Source: CAVTYH01 sp963738835 (GTDB lineage: Bacteria; Planctomycetota; Planctomycetia; Pirellulales; JADZDJ01). Taken from it: a stretch of DNA of 64,000 nt. Numbering within the stretch: the first letter of the stretch is position 1; every line of letters starts with the position of its first letter. The stretch covers positions 1 to 64,000 of the forward strand of contig CAVTYH010000005.1 in assembly GCA_963738835.1 (NCBI GenBank). The letters run 5' to 3'. Of this stretch, positions 49,979 through 58,968 are shown piece after piece. The notes below the pieces were generated by a model, which saw only the letters and a program-made list of their open reading frames with translations, did not search any database and was not told where the DNA came from. A program made the translations under genes and the position numbers.

Positions 49979-51649
49979 TTAATTCGCTGTTCCAATCCAG
50001 TTGCGGAGGATGTTGGCGGCGGCATCGGGGTCTTCGCGGACGATATCAACAAGTTCATCTCGCAGTGATGGCCCGCTCTTGCTGCGGCGCCGCAGACGAG
50101 GCGCTGTCGCTACAGCCTCCTCATCATCGTTGTCGCGCTCTTCTTCGAGCGTCGCCTCGTTGGTGGTGGTCGGCTCTGAATTGCTCGCTGTGACGGAGAC
50201 CGGCACCGAACGGACAATCGACCGCACCATGAGCAAGCTCACAATTCCCAAGACTCCCATGCCCAGCGTACCGGCGTTTTGCGTGAACCAAACCAGGGCA
50301 TGATCGGTCGTGCTGGGCTTCGGGATTTCCGGCGACGTCAAACTTTGGAAGGGGGTCACAACCACTTGCGGAGGTCCGTCCTTCGTCACATCCTCCAGCG
50401 GCAACACGGCCAGCACATGGTTGGTGATCTTCGTGCGGACATCGCTTTCGATTTGAGTCAGGGCGGCCGGTTCAGGCTTTTTCGCCGCCTGTCCTGCTGG
50501 GGCGGGATTTTGCGCCTGCCAAACTTCTTCGTAGTAATTGCTGGGCACGGCGACCGAAACGCTCACGCGCTTGGGTGTTAGCCCTGCCATTCTCACCTGC
50601 TGATTTACTTGCGAAGCCATGCTACGGGTGTGATTCATCGTCTGCTCGTCTTCGGTTCGTGAACCGTTGATGCCTGAGCCGACCACGGCCGGCTGGTTCA
50701 CGCCCCCTTGCGATCTGATTCCAGGCGTGCCGCCTGGCTGCGAGGCGGTGGAACTTGACGTTTTGTTGTTTTCCGTAACTTCGATCGGCACCGCCTTGGG
50801 ATCGACCTTGCTGGAGCTCGTCACATCCTCAATTTCCGGATGCAGATCGACGTTAACGCTGACTACGGCGCCGCTGACGAAACTAATTGCCTTTTGAATG
50901 TTCTCCGTGAATTCCCGCTCGTAATTCAATTTGCGAGTCATGTACGGATCGAGGCTCGCATCGGTCGTGCTGCCAGGCGGGCCACCGGGATAGGAGCGAC
51001 CATTGAGATCAACCACAGAAATGCTTTCCGCCGCCAATCCAACTTTCGCGCCGGCCACCAGATTGCGAATCATTTGCACTTGCGTCGCCGTCAGCGGCTG
51101 ATTGCCAAGGGGTTTGACACTGACGCTGGCCGTCACGAGTTTTTTGGCGTTGAGTCCCGTCTGGGCCTGCTCGTCGTAGAGCACCATCGCCGTTTCAATG
51201 CCGGACATTTTGCTGATGATTTTCGATAGTTCGTCTTGCAGGGCGTATTTCATCATCTCTTCCTGCTTGCGGCGCGGGACAAACGGGCTGCTGTTATCGA
51301 TCATTTTCTTGATCGTGTCGCCGAAGTTGTGCGGCAGGGTGCCGGCGTCGGCCAGCGCACCCATGTAGGCCGCTTGTTTGGCACGCGGCACGCGGATCAT
51401 CGTGCCTTGGATTTCATAATCCGTCAGGCCTTTGGCGTTGAACGCCGCCTGCATTGCCGGCAGTTCGCTCGGCGCGATCGGTTCGCCGCCGAACAGATAA
51501 GCGTCGCTGCCGGAGAACTGATGATTGAACAGATACGTCACGCTGACAACAATCACCACCAGCAGCATGCCGGCCGTAATTCGTGCGCCGGGCGTCATCG
51601 AGCGAAACAATTCGCTAATCTGAGCAAGTGCCTTGTTAATAAAATTCAT
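49979..51649 (-). CDS. fliF: Flagellar M-ring protein FliF
   Basis: 556 residues. First membrane helix around 20-42 (GARITAGMLLVVIVVSVTYL), a large periplasmic ring-building domain, and a second helix near 455-475 (GTLGMGVLGIVSLLMVRSIV). The C-terminal tail (SLRDELVDIVREDPDAAANI) is the FliG-binding site. YPGGPPGSTTDAS is an unusual Gly/Pro-rich loop in the ring region. Complete. Confidence 0.94.
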   Translation of the reverse strand: MNFINKALAQISELFRSMTPGARITAGMLLVVIVVSVTYLFNHQFSGSDAYLFGGEPIAPSELPAMQAAFNAKGLTDYEIQGTMIRVPRAKQAAYMGALADAGTLPHNFGDTIKKMIDNSSPFVPRRKQEEMMKYALQDELSKIISKMSGIETAMVLYDEQAQTGLNAKKLVTASVSVKPLGNQPLTATQVQMIRNLVAGAKVGLAAESISVVDLNGRSYPGGPPGSTTDASLDPYMTRKLNYEREFTENIQKAISFVSGAVVSVNVDLHPEIEDVTSSSKVDPKAVPIEVTENNKTSSSTASQPGGTPGIRSQGGVNQPAVVGSGINGSRTEDEQTMNHTRSMASQVNQQVRMAGLTPKRVSVSVAVPSNYYEEVWQAQNPAPAGQAAKKPEPAALTQIESDVRTKITNHVLAVLPLEDVTKDGPPQVVVTPFQSLTSPEIPKPSTTDHALVWFTQNAGTLGMGVLGIVSLLMVRSIVRSVPVSVTASNSEPTTTNEATLEEERDNDDEEAVATAPRLRRRSKSGPSLRDELVDIVREDPDAAANILRNWIGTAN

Positions 51650-51761
51650 CCGGCGAGCTTCCTTGCGTTGGATTGACTTACCAATGACTTATTGTTGGCT
51701 TTGGTCATTGGTGCTTGGTCATTGGTCATTCTTTCGTCATTCGAATTTCGTCATTCATCAT
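51650..51761. repeat. Word-like repeats in the fliE-fliF gap
   Basis: Contains ggtcattggt and tcgtcattc repeats, with accaatgac (51680-51688) as the partial inverse. A similar pattern to the other flagellar gaps. Confidence 0.55.
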
Positions 51762-52109
51762 TTAGATTCGTATGTTCTGAATATCCTCATACGCCGCGAC
51801 CAACTTGTTACGGATCTGCATCATCATGCGGAATGCCAAATCGGCTTTTTGCACCGCCGTAAGAACTTCCGCCGGGTTCGCATCGCCGCCGGTGAAAAGG
51901 GTTTCGACCGCGCGGTCGGCATCCTGTTGCGCCGAATTCACTTGCTTAATGGAGTCCAACAAAAAATCTTTGAACGACCCCCCGGCACCCGACTGCAATG
52001 CCTCGGCGCCGGCCGGTTGCAATCCCCCCACGGCTGGCGGCAGATTGATACCGCTGGCACCGCCTGCGCCAAGGGGACCGATCGGGTTGATGCCGGGAAC
52101 GTAGGTCAT
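51762..52109 (-). CDS. fliE: Flagellar hook-basal body protein FliE
   Basis: Small rod-base protein of about 115 residues. The C-terminal part (VLTAVQKADLAFRMMMQIRN and KLVAAYEDIQNIRI) is the conserved FliE end. The N-terminal 45 residues are Gly/Pro-rich. I start at the ATG 52109 (MTYVPGINPIG); upstream Met codons in the frame lie within the palindromic repeat. Confidence 0.9.
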   Translation of the reverse strand: MTYVPGINPIGPLGAGGASGINLPPAVGGLQPAGAEALQSGAGGSFKDFLLDSIKQVNSAQQDADRAVETLFTGGDANPAEVLTAVQKADLAFRMMMQIRNKLVAAYEDIQNIRI

Positions 52110-52114
52110 GTTCG

Positions 52115-52205
52115 AGCAATTAGCGACTAGCAACTAGCGACTAGCCAAACCAAGGGATCGCGACGCGATCACGACCTGCTGGCTAGTTGCTAGTCGCTAA
52201 TTGCT
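52115..52205. repeat. Long nested inverted repeat in the flgC-fliE gap
   Basis: Perfect 24-base arms at 52115-52138 and 52182-52205, made of the words actagc and aactagc; between them GATCGC-GAC-GCGATC forms a second hairpin at 52156-52170. It lies between the stop of flgC and the start of fliE. Confidence 0.85.
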
Positions 52206-52220
52206 AGTTGCTTTTTCTCC

Positions 52221-52643
52221 TCACGCCACAATTCGCAGGGATTGCTGGATCATGTTCTTCGTCATCTCCACCACGCCGACGTTGGCCTCGTAGGCCCGAC
52301 TGGCTTCCAGGGCATCGACCATTTCCGTTGTGATGTCGATGTCGGGATAAGCCACGTAGCCTTGTTTCGGACCCTGTTTGATGGCATCCGGATGACCCGG
52401 TTGAAATTTGTAGCGCGGTTCCACTTGGGAGGTTTCCACCGACTGCACTTTCACTCCAACGGCACCTTCTGCGTTAGGAATGGAATTGTCGGTGGCAAAA
52501 ACCACAAATCGCGGCTGATAGGGAACCGGTTCGCCTCTCTCGTTTCGCGTGGTCGATACATTTGCCATGTTGCCGGAAATGGCATCCATCCGAATTCGTT
52601 GCGCCGCCAAGGCGCTGGTGCTGATGTCGAGTGCGGGAAACAT
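52221..52643 (-). CDS. flgC: Flagellar basal-body rod protein FlgC
   Basis: 140 residues, with the N-terminal rod motif ALDISTSALAAQRIRMDAIS and GNMANVSTT, and the C-terminal MVDALEASRAYEANVGVVEM and TKNMIQQSLRIVA. Complete. Confidence 0.94.
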   Translation of the reverse strand: MFPALDISTSALAAQRIRMDAISGNMANVSTTRNERGEPVPYQPRFVVFATDNSIPNAEGAVGVKVQSVETSQVEPRYKFQPGHPDAIKQGPKQGYVAYPDIDITTEMVDALEASRAYEANVGVVEMTKNMIQQSLRIVA

Positions 52644-52727
52644 GATTAGTCCGTGATCAGTTATCAGTTATCAGTTGCCATCCAAATTCATTCCCCCCTC
52701 CCCATTCCACATTCTCCATTTTGTTCA

Positions 52728-53132
52728 TCACGCCCTTTCGCTGATCGCCGCTTGCAGCAAGCGGAACTGCTGCGTGAGCACCGAGAGCGCCATGTTGTAT
52801 TGCATTTGGTTTTTGGTGAGCTCCGCCACTTGTTGTTCCAGACTCACTCTGCCGTCGTCGTGCCGCAGGATGGTTTGAAAGGCATCGGATAGCCGCAGGG
52901 TGGGATCATCACTCGCCAGCGGATCATCGCCGGCGCTCGTCGGAGAATTTCTGGTTTCAATCGCTGCCTTCAGCCGATCTTGAAACACCGTGGTCGACAA
53001 ATCCCGGGCTCGATAGCCGGGCGTGTCGATGTTGGCGATATTTCCCGCCAGCACGTTGTGCCGTGCCTGGCCGAAATTCACCGCTTGCTCCAAAACGGGA
53101 ATGACCGTCGACTGATAGATTCCTGCACTCAT
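52728..53132 (-). CDS. flgB: Flagellar basal-body rod protein FlgB
   Basis: About 134 residues, the first gene of the flagellar unit. The ATG at 53132 (MSAGIYQSTVIPVLEQAVNF) is followed by the rod motif RHNVLAGNIANIDTPGYRAR. The C-terminal QMQYNMALSVLTQQFRLLQA is typical. Longer upstream frame to 53198 lacks support. Confidence 0.92.
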   Translation of the reverse strand: MSAGIYQSTVIPVLEQAVNFGQARHNVLAGNIANIDTPGYRARDLSTTVFQDRLKAAIETRNSPTSAGDDPLASDDPTLRLSDAFQTILRHDDGRVSLEQQVAELTKNQMQYNMALSVLTQQFRLLQAAISERA

Positions 53133-53375
53133 TTCCGACTCCCGAAACTTACGCAAGCGGTGCGCCGCGATTGTGCTGTCAGCTGCTCGACGCCTCAAAA
53201 TGGAATAGTTTGAGCTCCAAGTTTAATTCGTGCTTCACCCTACGGCATTTATCACTTCTAAGCCGCCAGCGGCTTTCGTCATCCGGCCTAGATTTCCGTG
53301 TTGTTTGTTGCAGGCACACCGGCATTTTCTGCGCGTTGGATCGGCATAAATTGCGCGATTGCGCCGTTGCCAGTG
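53133..53375. promoter_or_regulatory. Probable promoter region of the flagellar operon
   Basis: About 240 bases between the start of flgB and the end of the sigma-54 activator gene. It should hold the main flagellar promoter. I searched by eye for a GG-N10-GC sigma-54 motif on the minus strand and found no convincing match. Confidence 0.4.
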
Positions 53376-54834
53376 TCATCCGACCTTCGCAAAGCTTTTC
53401 GTTCTGGGTGCATAACCGTACTGTTTCAATTTGGCCGATAGTGTTCGCAGGCCGATTCCCAGGGCTTCCGCGGTTTTGGCTCGATGGCCGCCAAAGCGTT
53501 CGAGTGTCGCTTCGATTAACTTCCGCTCCATCGACTCCAAGCTGAGTTCAGTCCCCCCACCCTGCCCTGCCGATGATTGGACTCCGGGATGTGAAAAATC
53601 AATTCCGTCGGCCGGCTGGCTCATCCATTCGCGCAGCTCATCGGCCGGGACTACACCAGAAACGTTCAGCACACTGGCGTGCGCGATAATGTTTTCCAAC
53701 TCGCGCACATTGCCGGGCCAGTGATAATCGCCCAGCAAATCGATGGCGGCCGGCTCTAATTCACACGGTTCGCGCTGCAACCGCTCGGCGGAACGGCAAA
53801 GGAAGTGCGCGACCAATTCCGGAATATCATCGGGCCGATCGCGCAGCGGCGGCACATGCAATGGGACCACGGCTAGGCGGTAGTACAAGTCTTCGCGGAA
53901 ATGACCCGCGGAAATCTCTGTTGGCAAATCTCGATTGCTGGTGGCTATGACACGCACATCCACGTGAATGGTACTGCTGGAACCGACTCGCTCGAACGAT
54001 CTTTCTTGCAGCACTCGCAGCAATTTCGCTTGCAACGGCAACTCGATTTCCGTGATTTCGTCGAGCAAAATCGTGCCGCCGTCTGCCAACTCAAACCGGC
54101 CAGTCCGCGGGCTGTCGGCACCGGTGAACGCGCCGCGCTCGTGCCCAAACAATTCGCTTTCCATCAGTTGAGCCGAGAGGACCGGACAATTAAGGCTCAC
54201 GAGCGGCGAACTGGCCCGGTCGCTGGCAGCGTGAATTGCCCGCGCGACCAATTCTTTCCCCGTGCCGCTTTCGCCGAGAATCAGCACCGTTTCCGGTGTG
54301 CGCGCCACTTGTGACATGCGGGCTCGCAGCGCCTTCATCGGCGCGCTCGACCCGATCATCACCGACGCGGCACACGTGTTACTTGGCACGCTGGCACGTG
54401 CATCCAGCATGTTGCCGTGCTGGATGGCCCGCGAAACCAGTTGTTCTAATTGATCGACATTGAAGGGCTTTTCAATGTAATCGAATGCCCCATGGCGCAT
54501 GGCTTCAACCGCCGAAGCTACCGTGGCATGGGCGGTGACCATCAGGATTTGTGCCCCGTGCGATTTTCGCTCCAAGTGCCGAATGAATTCGAGGCCCGAC
54601 ATGCCGGGCATTTGCAAATCGGTGACAATGACATCGAAACTCTCACCTTCCAAGCGCCCGAGCGCCTCGCTGGCGCTGGCGCAGCACTCGACCTGATGAC
54701 CGGCTGCGCAGCACATCGGCGATCGATTCTCGCGCCTGGCGAAAATCGTCGACCACCAGCACGCAGCCTGTCGGCACATCGCTGCGGTCGAGTTCGCGGT
54801 GTGTTGCGGCAATTTGGCGAGCAAGTCGGGTCAT
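53376..54834 (-). CDS. Sigma-54-dependent response regulator (FlrC/NtrC type), frameshifted in receiver domain
   Basis: N-terminal receiver (VPTGCVLVVDDFRQARESIA ... FDVIVTDLQMPGMSGLEF with the phosphorylatable Asp), AAA+ sigma-54 activator with Walker A GESGTGKE, GAFTGAD loop, GGTILLDEITEI, RVIATSNRDLP, and a C-terminal Fis-type HTH (HRAKTAEALGIGLRTLSAKL). A frameshift near 54700 separates the first 50 residues. The start ATG 54834 overlaps the sensor stop (ATGA). Next to flagellar genes, so it probably activates them. Confidence 0.88.
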
Positions 54835-55688
54835 GCAGCGGCCTCCAACTGATGTGCGATCGCGGGAATTCGCAACGTGAACGCCGCGCCCCCTTCCGGA
54901 CAATTGCGGGCCGTCAGCTCGCCATCGTGGACTTCCGCGATTCGGCAGACGATAGCCAAGCCCAGCCCGGTCCCACTGCTTTTCGTGGTGAAAAACGGCT
55001 CGAACATCCGGCTTCGGACTTCATCGGTCAAGCCCGGCCCGCTGTCGGCAATTTCCAGTTCCAGGCCACGGGGTCCACAGTAAGAAGTGACAACCAGTTC
55101 GCCCCCCTCTGGCATGGCATCAATGGCGTTGAGCGACAAATTCAAAATGCAGCGGCGCAGCATGTCCCGATCGGCAGAAGCTTCGTGCAAATGCGGCACG
55201 TCGATTTCCAAGCGAATGCCTTGGGCTTCGAGCTGCGGAGCCAGCGACTGCAACACTTCGTCAACTAGTGCTCGCACCAAGAACGAACGGCGCTGCGGAT
55301 CGCGCTCGGCGGTGAAGTGCAACAGGTCGTTCACTGTGGCATCGAGTGCCGTGAAGCCGGTGGCCAGTTTATCGAGCAGTTCGCGACTCATGGGATCCTC
55401 CGAAAGACGTCGACGGAGCAAACTTAGATATAGCGTGACAGGCACTAAACTGTTCCGCACTTCGTGGGCGACGTGCGAAGCCATCTGCCCCAAATCAGCC
55501 AGGCGATTCTTGCGGGCGAGTTCTCGATTTTTCGATTCCAGCTCATCGGTAAGCCGCCGCACTTCCTGCCGCAGTGCCTCGTGGGTTTGCTCCAAGCGGA
55601 GCGTGGCCCCATGCCAGGCGGCCAGCACAGTGTGCAGGTCGGCATTGGCGTCGAGGTTTTCGGGTTCAATGTAAAGTCGGGGTTGCAT
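54831..55688 (-). CDS. Sensor histidine kinase (NtrB/FlrB type)
   Basis: A soluble kinase of about 285 residues without membrane helices. Coiled coil at residues 30-60, then the phospho-acceptor His75 in ASHVAHEVRNSLVPVTLYLS. The ATPase domain has NLSLNAIDAMPEGGEL (N box), ADSGPGLTDEVRSRMFEPFF and SGTGLGLAIV (G boxes). It lacks a recognisable sensor domain beyond the N-terminal 60 residues. Overlaps the response regulator gene by four bases. Confidence 0.9.
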   Translation of the reverse strand: MQPRLYIEPENLDANADLHTVLAAWHGATLRLEQTHEALRQEVRRLTDELESKNRELARKNRLADLGQMASHVAHEVRNSLVPVTLYLSLLRRRLSEDPMSRELLDKLATGFTALDATVNDLLHFTAERDPQRRSFLVRALVDEVLQSLAPQLEAQGIRLEIDVPHLHEASADRDMLRRCILNLSLNAIDAMPEGGELVVTSYCGPRGLELEIADSGPGLTDEVRSRMFEPFFTTKSSGTGLGLAIVCRIAEVHDGELTARNCPEGGAAFTLRIPAIAHQLEAAA

Positions 55689-55727
55689 TGTTTTGGGGCC
55701 GATTGCTCGTTGTTTGTTGGGGTCGCC

Positions 55728-56180
55728 TTACTCTGCGGACAGATCGACTTGGCTAATGCTTCGGCCTTCGGGTTTCAGGTAAGCGTCATGAGCTTGAGCG
55801 GCGAAATGGGCGGCCTGTAATTGGGTGGCGGCTTCATCGCGGCGCAAGATCAATCGCTGTTCGCTTTGCTTTTCGCCTTCCATCACTTCCCCCAGCAGCT
55901 TTTCACAGGCAGCGGCCAAGTCAGCACAGCGGCGACGATCTTCTTCGCTCGGCCACTGCCTTTCGTTTGGCGATTGTGCTCGAAACGGATCAAGCTGCCG
56001 TTCAATGGCTTGCAATCCGTTCAACAGGCGTTGCTTAACAGCTAAAAGGTTCAATAACTGGCCCAACTCGGCTGTCTCGATCAATTCCGACTGTCGTGCG
56101 CCGAATTGGCGCAGTTGCACCAGCAGCTCGCACTTCGAGGCGAGCACCTTCGTCAGTGTGTTGGTATCTAGCGGCGTCAT
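55728..56180 (-). CDS. Possible FlgN-like flagellar export chaperone
   Basis: 150 residues, nearly all helical: MTPLDTNTLTKVLASKCELL, then LGQLLNLLAVKQRLLNGLQA and KLLGEVMEGEKQSEQRLILR. Size, coiled-coil character and position between flagellar regulators and a TPR gene fit a FlgN/FliT-like chaperone, but I found no specific motif. It starts 10 bases downstream of the TPR gene stop. Confidence 0.5.
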   Translation of the reverse strand: MTPLDTNTLTKVLASKCELLVQLRQFGARQSELIETAELGQLLNLLAVKQRLLNGLQAIERQLDPFRAQSPNERQWPSEEDRRRCADLAAACEKLLGEVMEGEKQSEQRLILRRDEAATQLQAAHFAAQAHDAYLKPEGRSISQVDLSAE

Positions 56181-56190
56181 GTCGATTTGC

Positions 56191-58689
56191 TTATAAAGCT
56201 GCCAACTGGTCGAGCAACTGGCCCCATTCCAGGCGGCTGTGATTCGTGGTGAGCTTGAAGTCGGCGTTCTTATTGATTCGTTCGAGCGCGGCCTTGGCTT
56301 GCGCAAGCGCGATTTGAGCGTCAGCCAGACGGTTCGACCGGCGGTAGCAGGCGGCCAGTTGCACAAAGGCATCGAGCACTTCCGGTTCGTTACGGTACAG
56401 ACTGGCAGCGCTGGCGTAGATGCGAATTGCCTCGTCGTAGCGACCCAAGTCGTAGAGCGATGCCCCCAGCGCGAAACGCGCGTTTCGCAAAATCGCTTTG
56501 TCGCTTGGGTCCAATTCGTTTTGCTCGGCGCGGTGGGCAAGCAGCGATTGCAAGTGTTCATAGCGTTGGATTGCCTCAGTAAGGTTCTGCTGCATCTGCT
56601 TGGCATGAGCGGTACGCAACGTTTCAATGTTGTCGACGTCCAGTCTTTGCTGCGATTGCTGGCCCAGATGACGATATGCCTCGGCTACCAAGTAACGAGC
56701 CTCGACCGCTTGTGGCGCGTCGGGATACCGCGCCACGGCTTCTTCCAGACGCTGAATTGCCTCCTGATAACGGCCGCTGTTTTCCAAGAGTGAGCCGATG
56801 GCGAAAAGCGAATCGCGCCATTCGACGCTCTTAGGCGTCAGATTGTTGTCGTTGATGTTCGCTTGCAGCAGCGACTCGGCCTTGGCTTTGTCGCCTTTCT
56901 CGATGCAAGCCTTCGTCGCCAACACGCGCGCTTGGTAGCTCGCCGGGTCGCTTGGGTAATTGTCAATGCACTCTTGCAGCGTACCAAGTGCTTTGTCGGT
57001 TTCGCCTAGCGCCAACTTGGCTTCGCCAAACATTAGCAGCGCGCTGGAACGACGACGACGCAGATCGTTTTGCAGGTACAAATCCAGTGAAGTTGAAGCC
57101 TGGCGATAATCGTGTCCTCCGCTGAAACATTCGGCGGCGTTCCATAAATCGTCGGTGTAGGTGCGGCTGGTCGTATGCAGTTCCGCGAGTTTCGCAAATG
57201 CCAGCCCGGCGCGACGCAAGCTGGCACGCGCCTTGGCGGACAGCAGTTTGGCTTGCTCCGGCCGCGCCGCGGCAGCCTTGGCCAGGTACGATTTCGCCGC
57301 CGATCGCAGCAGCTCACCCGTCAGTTCCAACTCCCGTTCGCGTGGGAACAACGGGTGCAGCAGTCGCGAAAGCTGCATGGCCTCGTCGAACTGTGAGTTC
57401 CGTAAATATTGTTCGTAGGCCGCCAGATATCGTTTGCGCACCGCGTCGAGCGACACATACTCGTTGTGATAAGCGAGCGGATCGCCGATGGCACGTACAG
57501 CCTGTCGATACTTGGAAATCGCTTCATCGTGACGGCCCTGTTGACGGAGCAGATCGGCCGATTGAAGTGCCGCCGCCGTCGCTTCTTCGCTTTGTGGGCT
57601 GGAAACTCGCACTCGATCGAACTGCGTAAGGGCCGCCGCGGCATCGCCACTTTCCATTCGGCATTGGCCGATCAGAAACGTCGCTCGCAGAGCGATAGAG
57701 GGACTTGCACTGCCCCGGCTTTGAGCGACCGAAAACTTTTCAATCGCCTGCAGGTATTTGGTTTGCGCCGCGGCACGCCGTTCTGCATCGTCGCCCACCG
57801 TTTCGACAATCGATCGTGCTTCGTGCATTAACAGCTCGGCTTCGACCAATAGCGCCGCCGCGTAAGACGGTGAAATGGGCATAATTTGCGACAGTGCCGT
57901 TCGACAGCCGGCGAAGTCGCCAAGCTTTTCCAGAATCTGCCCGTCGAGCAGCAATGCGGCGGTGCGCTGACCGGACGTGAGCAAAGGCTCGGCCAGATAG
58001 CGATCAATGCGCTCCCGTGCTTTGGCCAGATCGACATCCGGCTCATGAAAATATGCTTGGGCTAAAAACGCGTAGGCGTCTTTGCTGAACGGTGGATCGC
58101 ATTGGATTGCTTCTTCAAGCGGCGTCCGGCTGGCGGAATAGTCGCCAGCGAGGCACAAGCTTTTGCCCAACAGAAACCAGCCCTGAGCTTGCCGGTCCGC
58201 TGGGAAACCACGCACACGAGATTCCTGCAACTCCTTGGCGGCCTGCTGGTAGGTCGTCCGACGGTCTGCATCGTTTTGCAAATCGGCTTCGTCAACCGCC
58301 ACGGCACCCAAGACGAACGCCGGCCCGCCACGATCTTTCGCATCTAACAGCGGCGAGTCGCTTAAAATCTTAGCCAACCTTTTGGCTTCGATGAATGAAT
58401 TTCGATCGAGCGCCGCCAATGCTGCCGGCAACGTTGTTCGCCGCTGCGTTTCTGATTTCAAGAGTTTGGGAACCCAGACAGACAAGACTACGATGTGAGC
58501 GACGAGCAAAACCAATCCGACGCTCACGGCAATTTGTGTGCGGCGCGACCAATTTGGCAACCGGGCCGCAGTTCGAGTCCGCAGTGCAGCAAGGCGCCCG
58601 CCAACTGCGGCGCGCAATTTGGCAAAACTGCCGGGCGCGTTGTCGCCGGGTGTTTCGCCTGCCGTTTTTTGATCGCGATGTTCAGCCAT
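56191..58689 (-). CDS. Large membrane-anchored TPR-repeat protein
   Basis: About 830 residues. A basic N-terminal region precedes a single membrane helix (TQIAVSVGLVLLVAHIVVL); the rest is a long run of TPR-like helices, e.g. AKELQESRVRGFPADRQAQG, GRYQEAIQRLEEAVARYPDA and RYDEAIRIYASAASLYRNEP. ATG at 58689 chosen because it precedes MAEHRDQK and the basic stretch. Role unknown; it precedes the flagellar regulators on the same strand and may be a scaffold in the envelope. Confidence 0.7.
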   Translation of the reverse strand: MAEHRDQKTAGETPGDNAPGSFAKLRAAVGGRLAALRTRTAARLPNWSRRTQIAVSVGLVLLVAHIVVLSVWVPKLLKSETQRRTTLPAALAALDRNSFIEAKRLAKILSDSPLLDAKDRGGPAFVLGAVAVDEADLQNDADRRTTYQQAAKELQESRVRGFPADRQAQGWFLLGKSLCLAGDYSASRTPLEEAIQCDPPFSKDAYAFLAQAYFHEPDVDLAKARERIDRYLAEPLLTSGQRTAALLLDGQILEKLGDFAGCRTALSQIMPISPSYAAALLVEAELLMHEARSIVETVGDDAERRAAAQTKYLQAIEKFSVAQSRGSASPSIALRATFLIGQCRMESGDAAAALTQFDRVRVSSPQSEEATAAALQSADLLRQQGRHDEAISKYRQAVRAIGDPLAYHNEYVSLDAVRKRYLAAYEQYLRNSQFDEAMQLSRLLHPLFPRERELELTGELLRSAAKSYLAKAAAARPEQAKLLSAKARASLRRAGLAFAKLAELHTTSRTYTDDLWNAAECFSGGHDYRQASTSLDLYLQNDLRRRRSSALLMFGEAKLALGETDKALGTLQECIDNYPSDPASYQARVLATKACIEKGDKAKAESLLQANINDNNLTPKSVEWRDSLFAIGSLLENSGRYQEAIQRLEEAVARYPDAPQAVEARYLVAEAYRHLGQQSQQRLDVDNIETLRTAHAKQMQQNLTEAIQRYEHLQSLLAHRAEQNELDPSDKAILRNARFALGASLYDLGRYDEAIRIYASAASLYRNEPEVLDAFVQLAACYRRSNRLADAQIALAQAKAALERINKNADFKLTTNHSRLEWGQLLDQLAAL

Positions 58690-58968
58690 CCGTGGCTTCC
58701 AGCGCTTCGTATTTGCACCACACCGCCGTAGCGGAATGGCACATGAGATTTGAACGTACCCACATCCTGCGCAATGATTCACCAGTGTAGCCGCACACGA
58801 CCGCACCGGCCTTCATACCGCAGAATGCAGCTTTCAAACGGGAAAAATTCGGGCGGGTTTGTACCGAAACCCCTGGTGCGGTGTCAATTGACGTTAACGA
58901 AGTGAGAAACGGGGTAAATGGGCCGATTTTGCTATCAGCCGTGCTTGCCGCTCAGCGCGCCAACGCCA
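58690..58968. other. Intergenic region upstream of the TPR gene
   Basis: About 280 bases. No gene seen. Open frames here run against the TPR gene and have no recognisable product. Confidence 0.4.

Noticed and set aside
9879..52205. CRISPR array suggested by short repeated words in gaps
   Set aside because: Word runs have variable length, no constant repeat with unique spacers of equal size, and no cas genes are present.
53133..53375. Sigma-54 promoter before flgB
   Set aside because: I looked for GG-N10-GC on the minus strand and found only near misses with wrong spacing.
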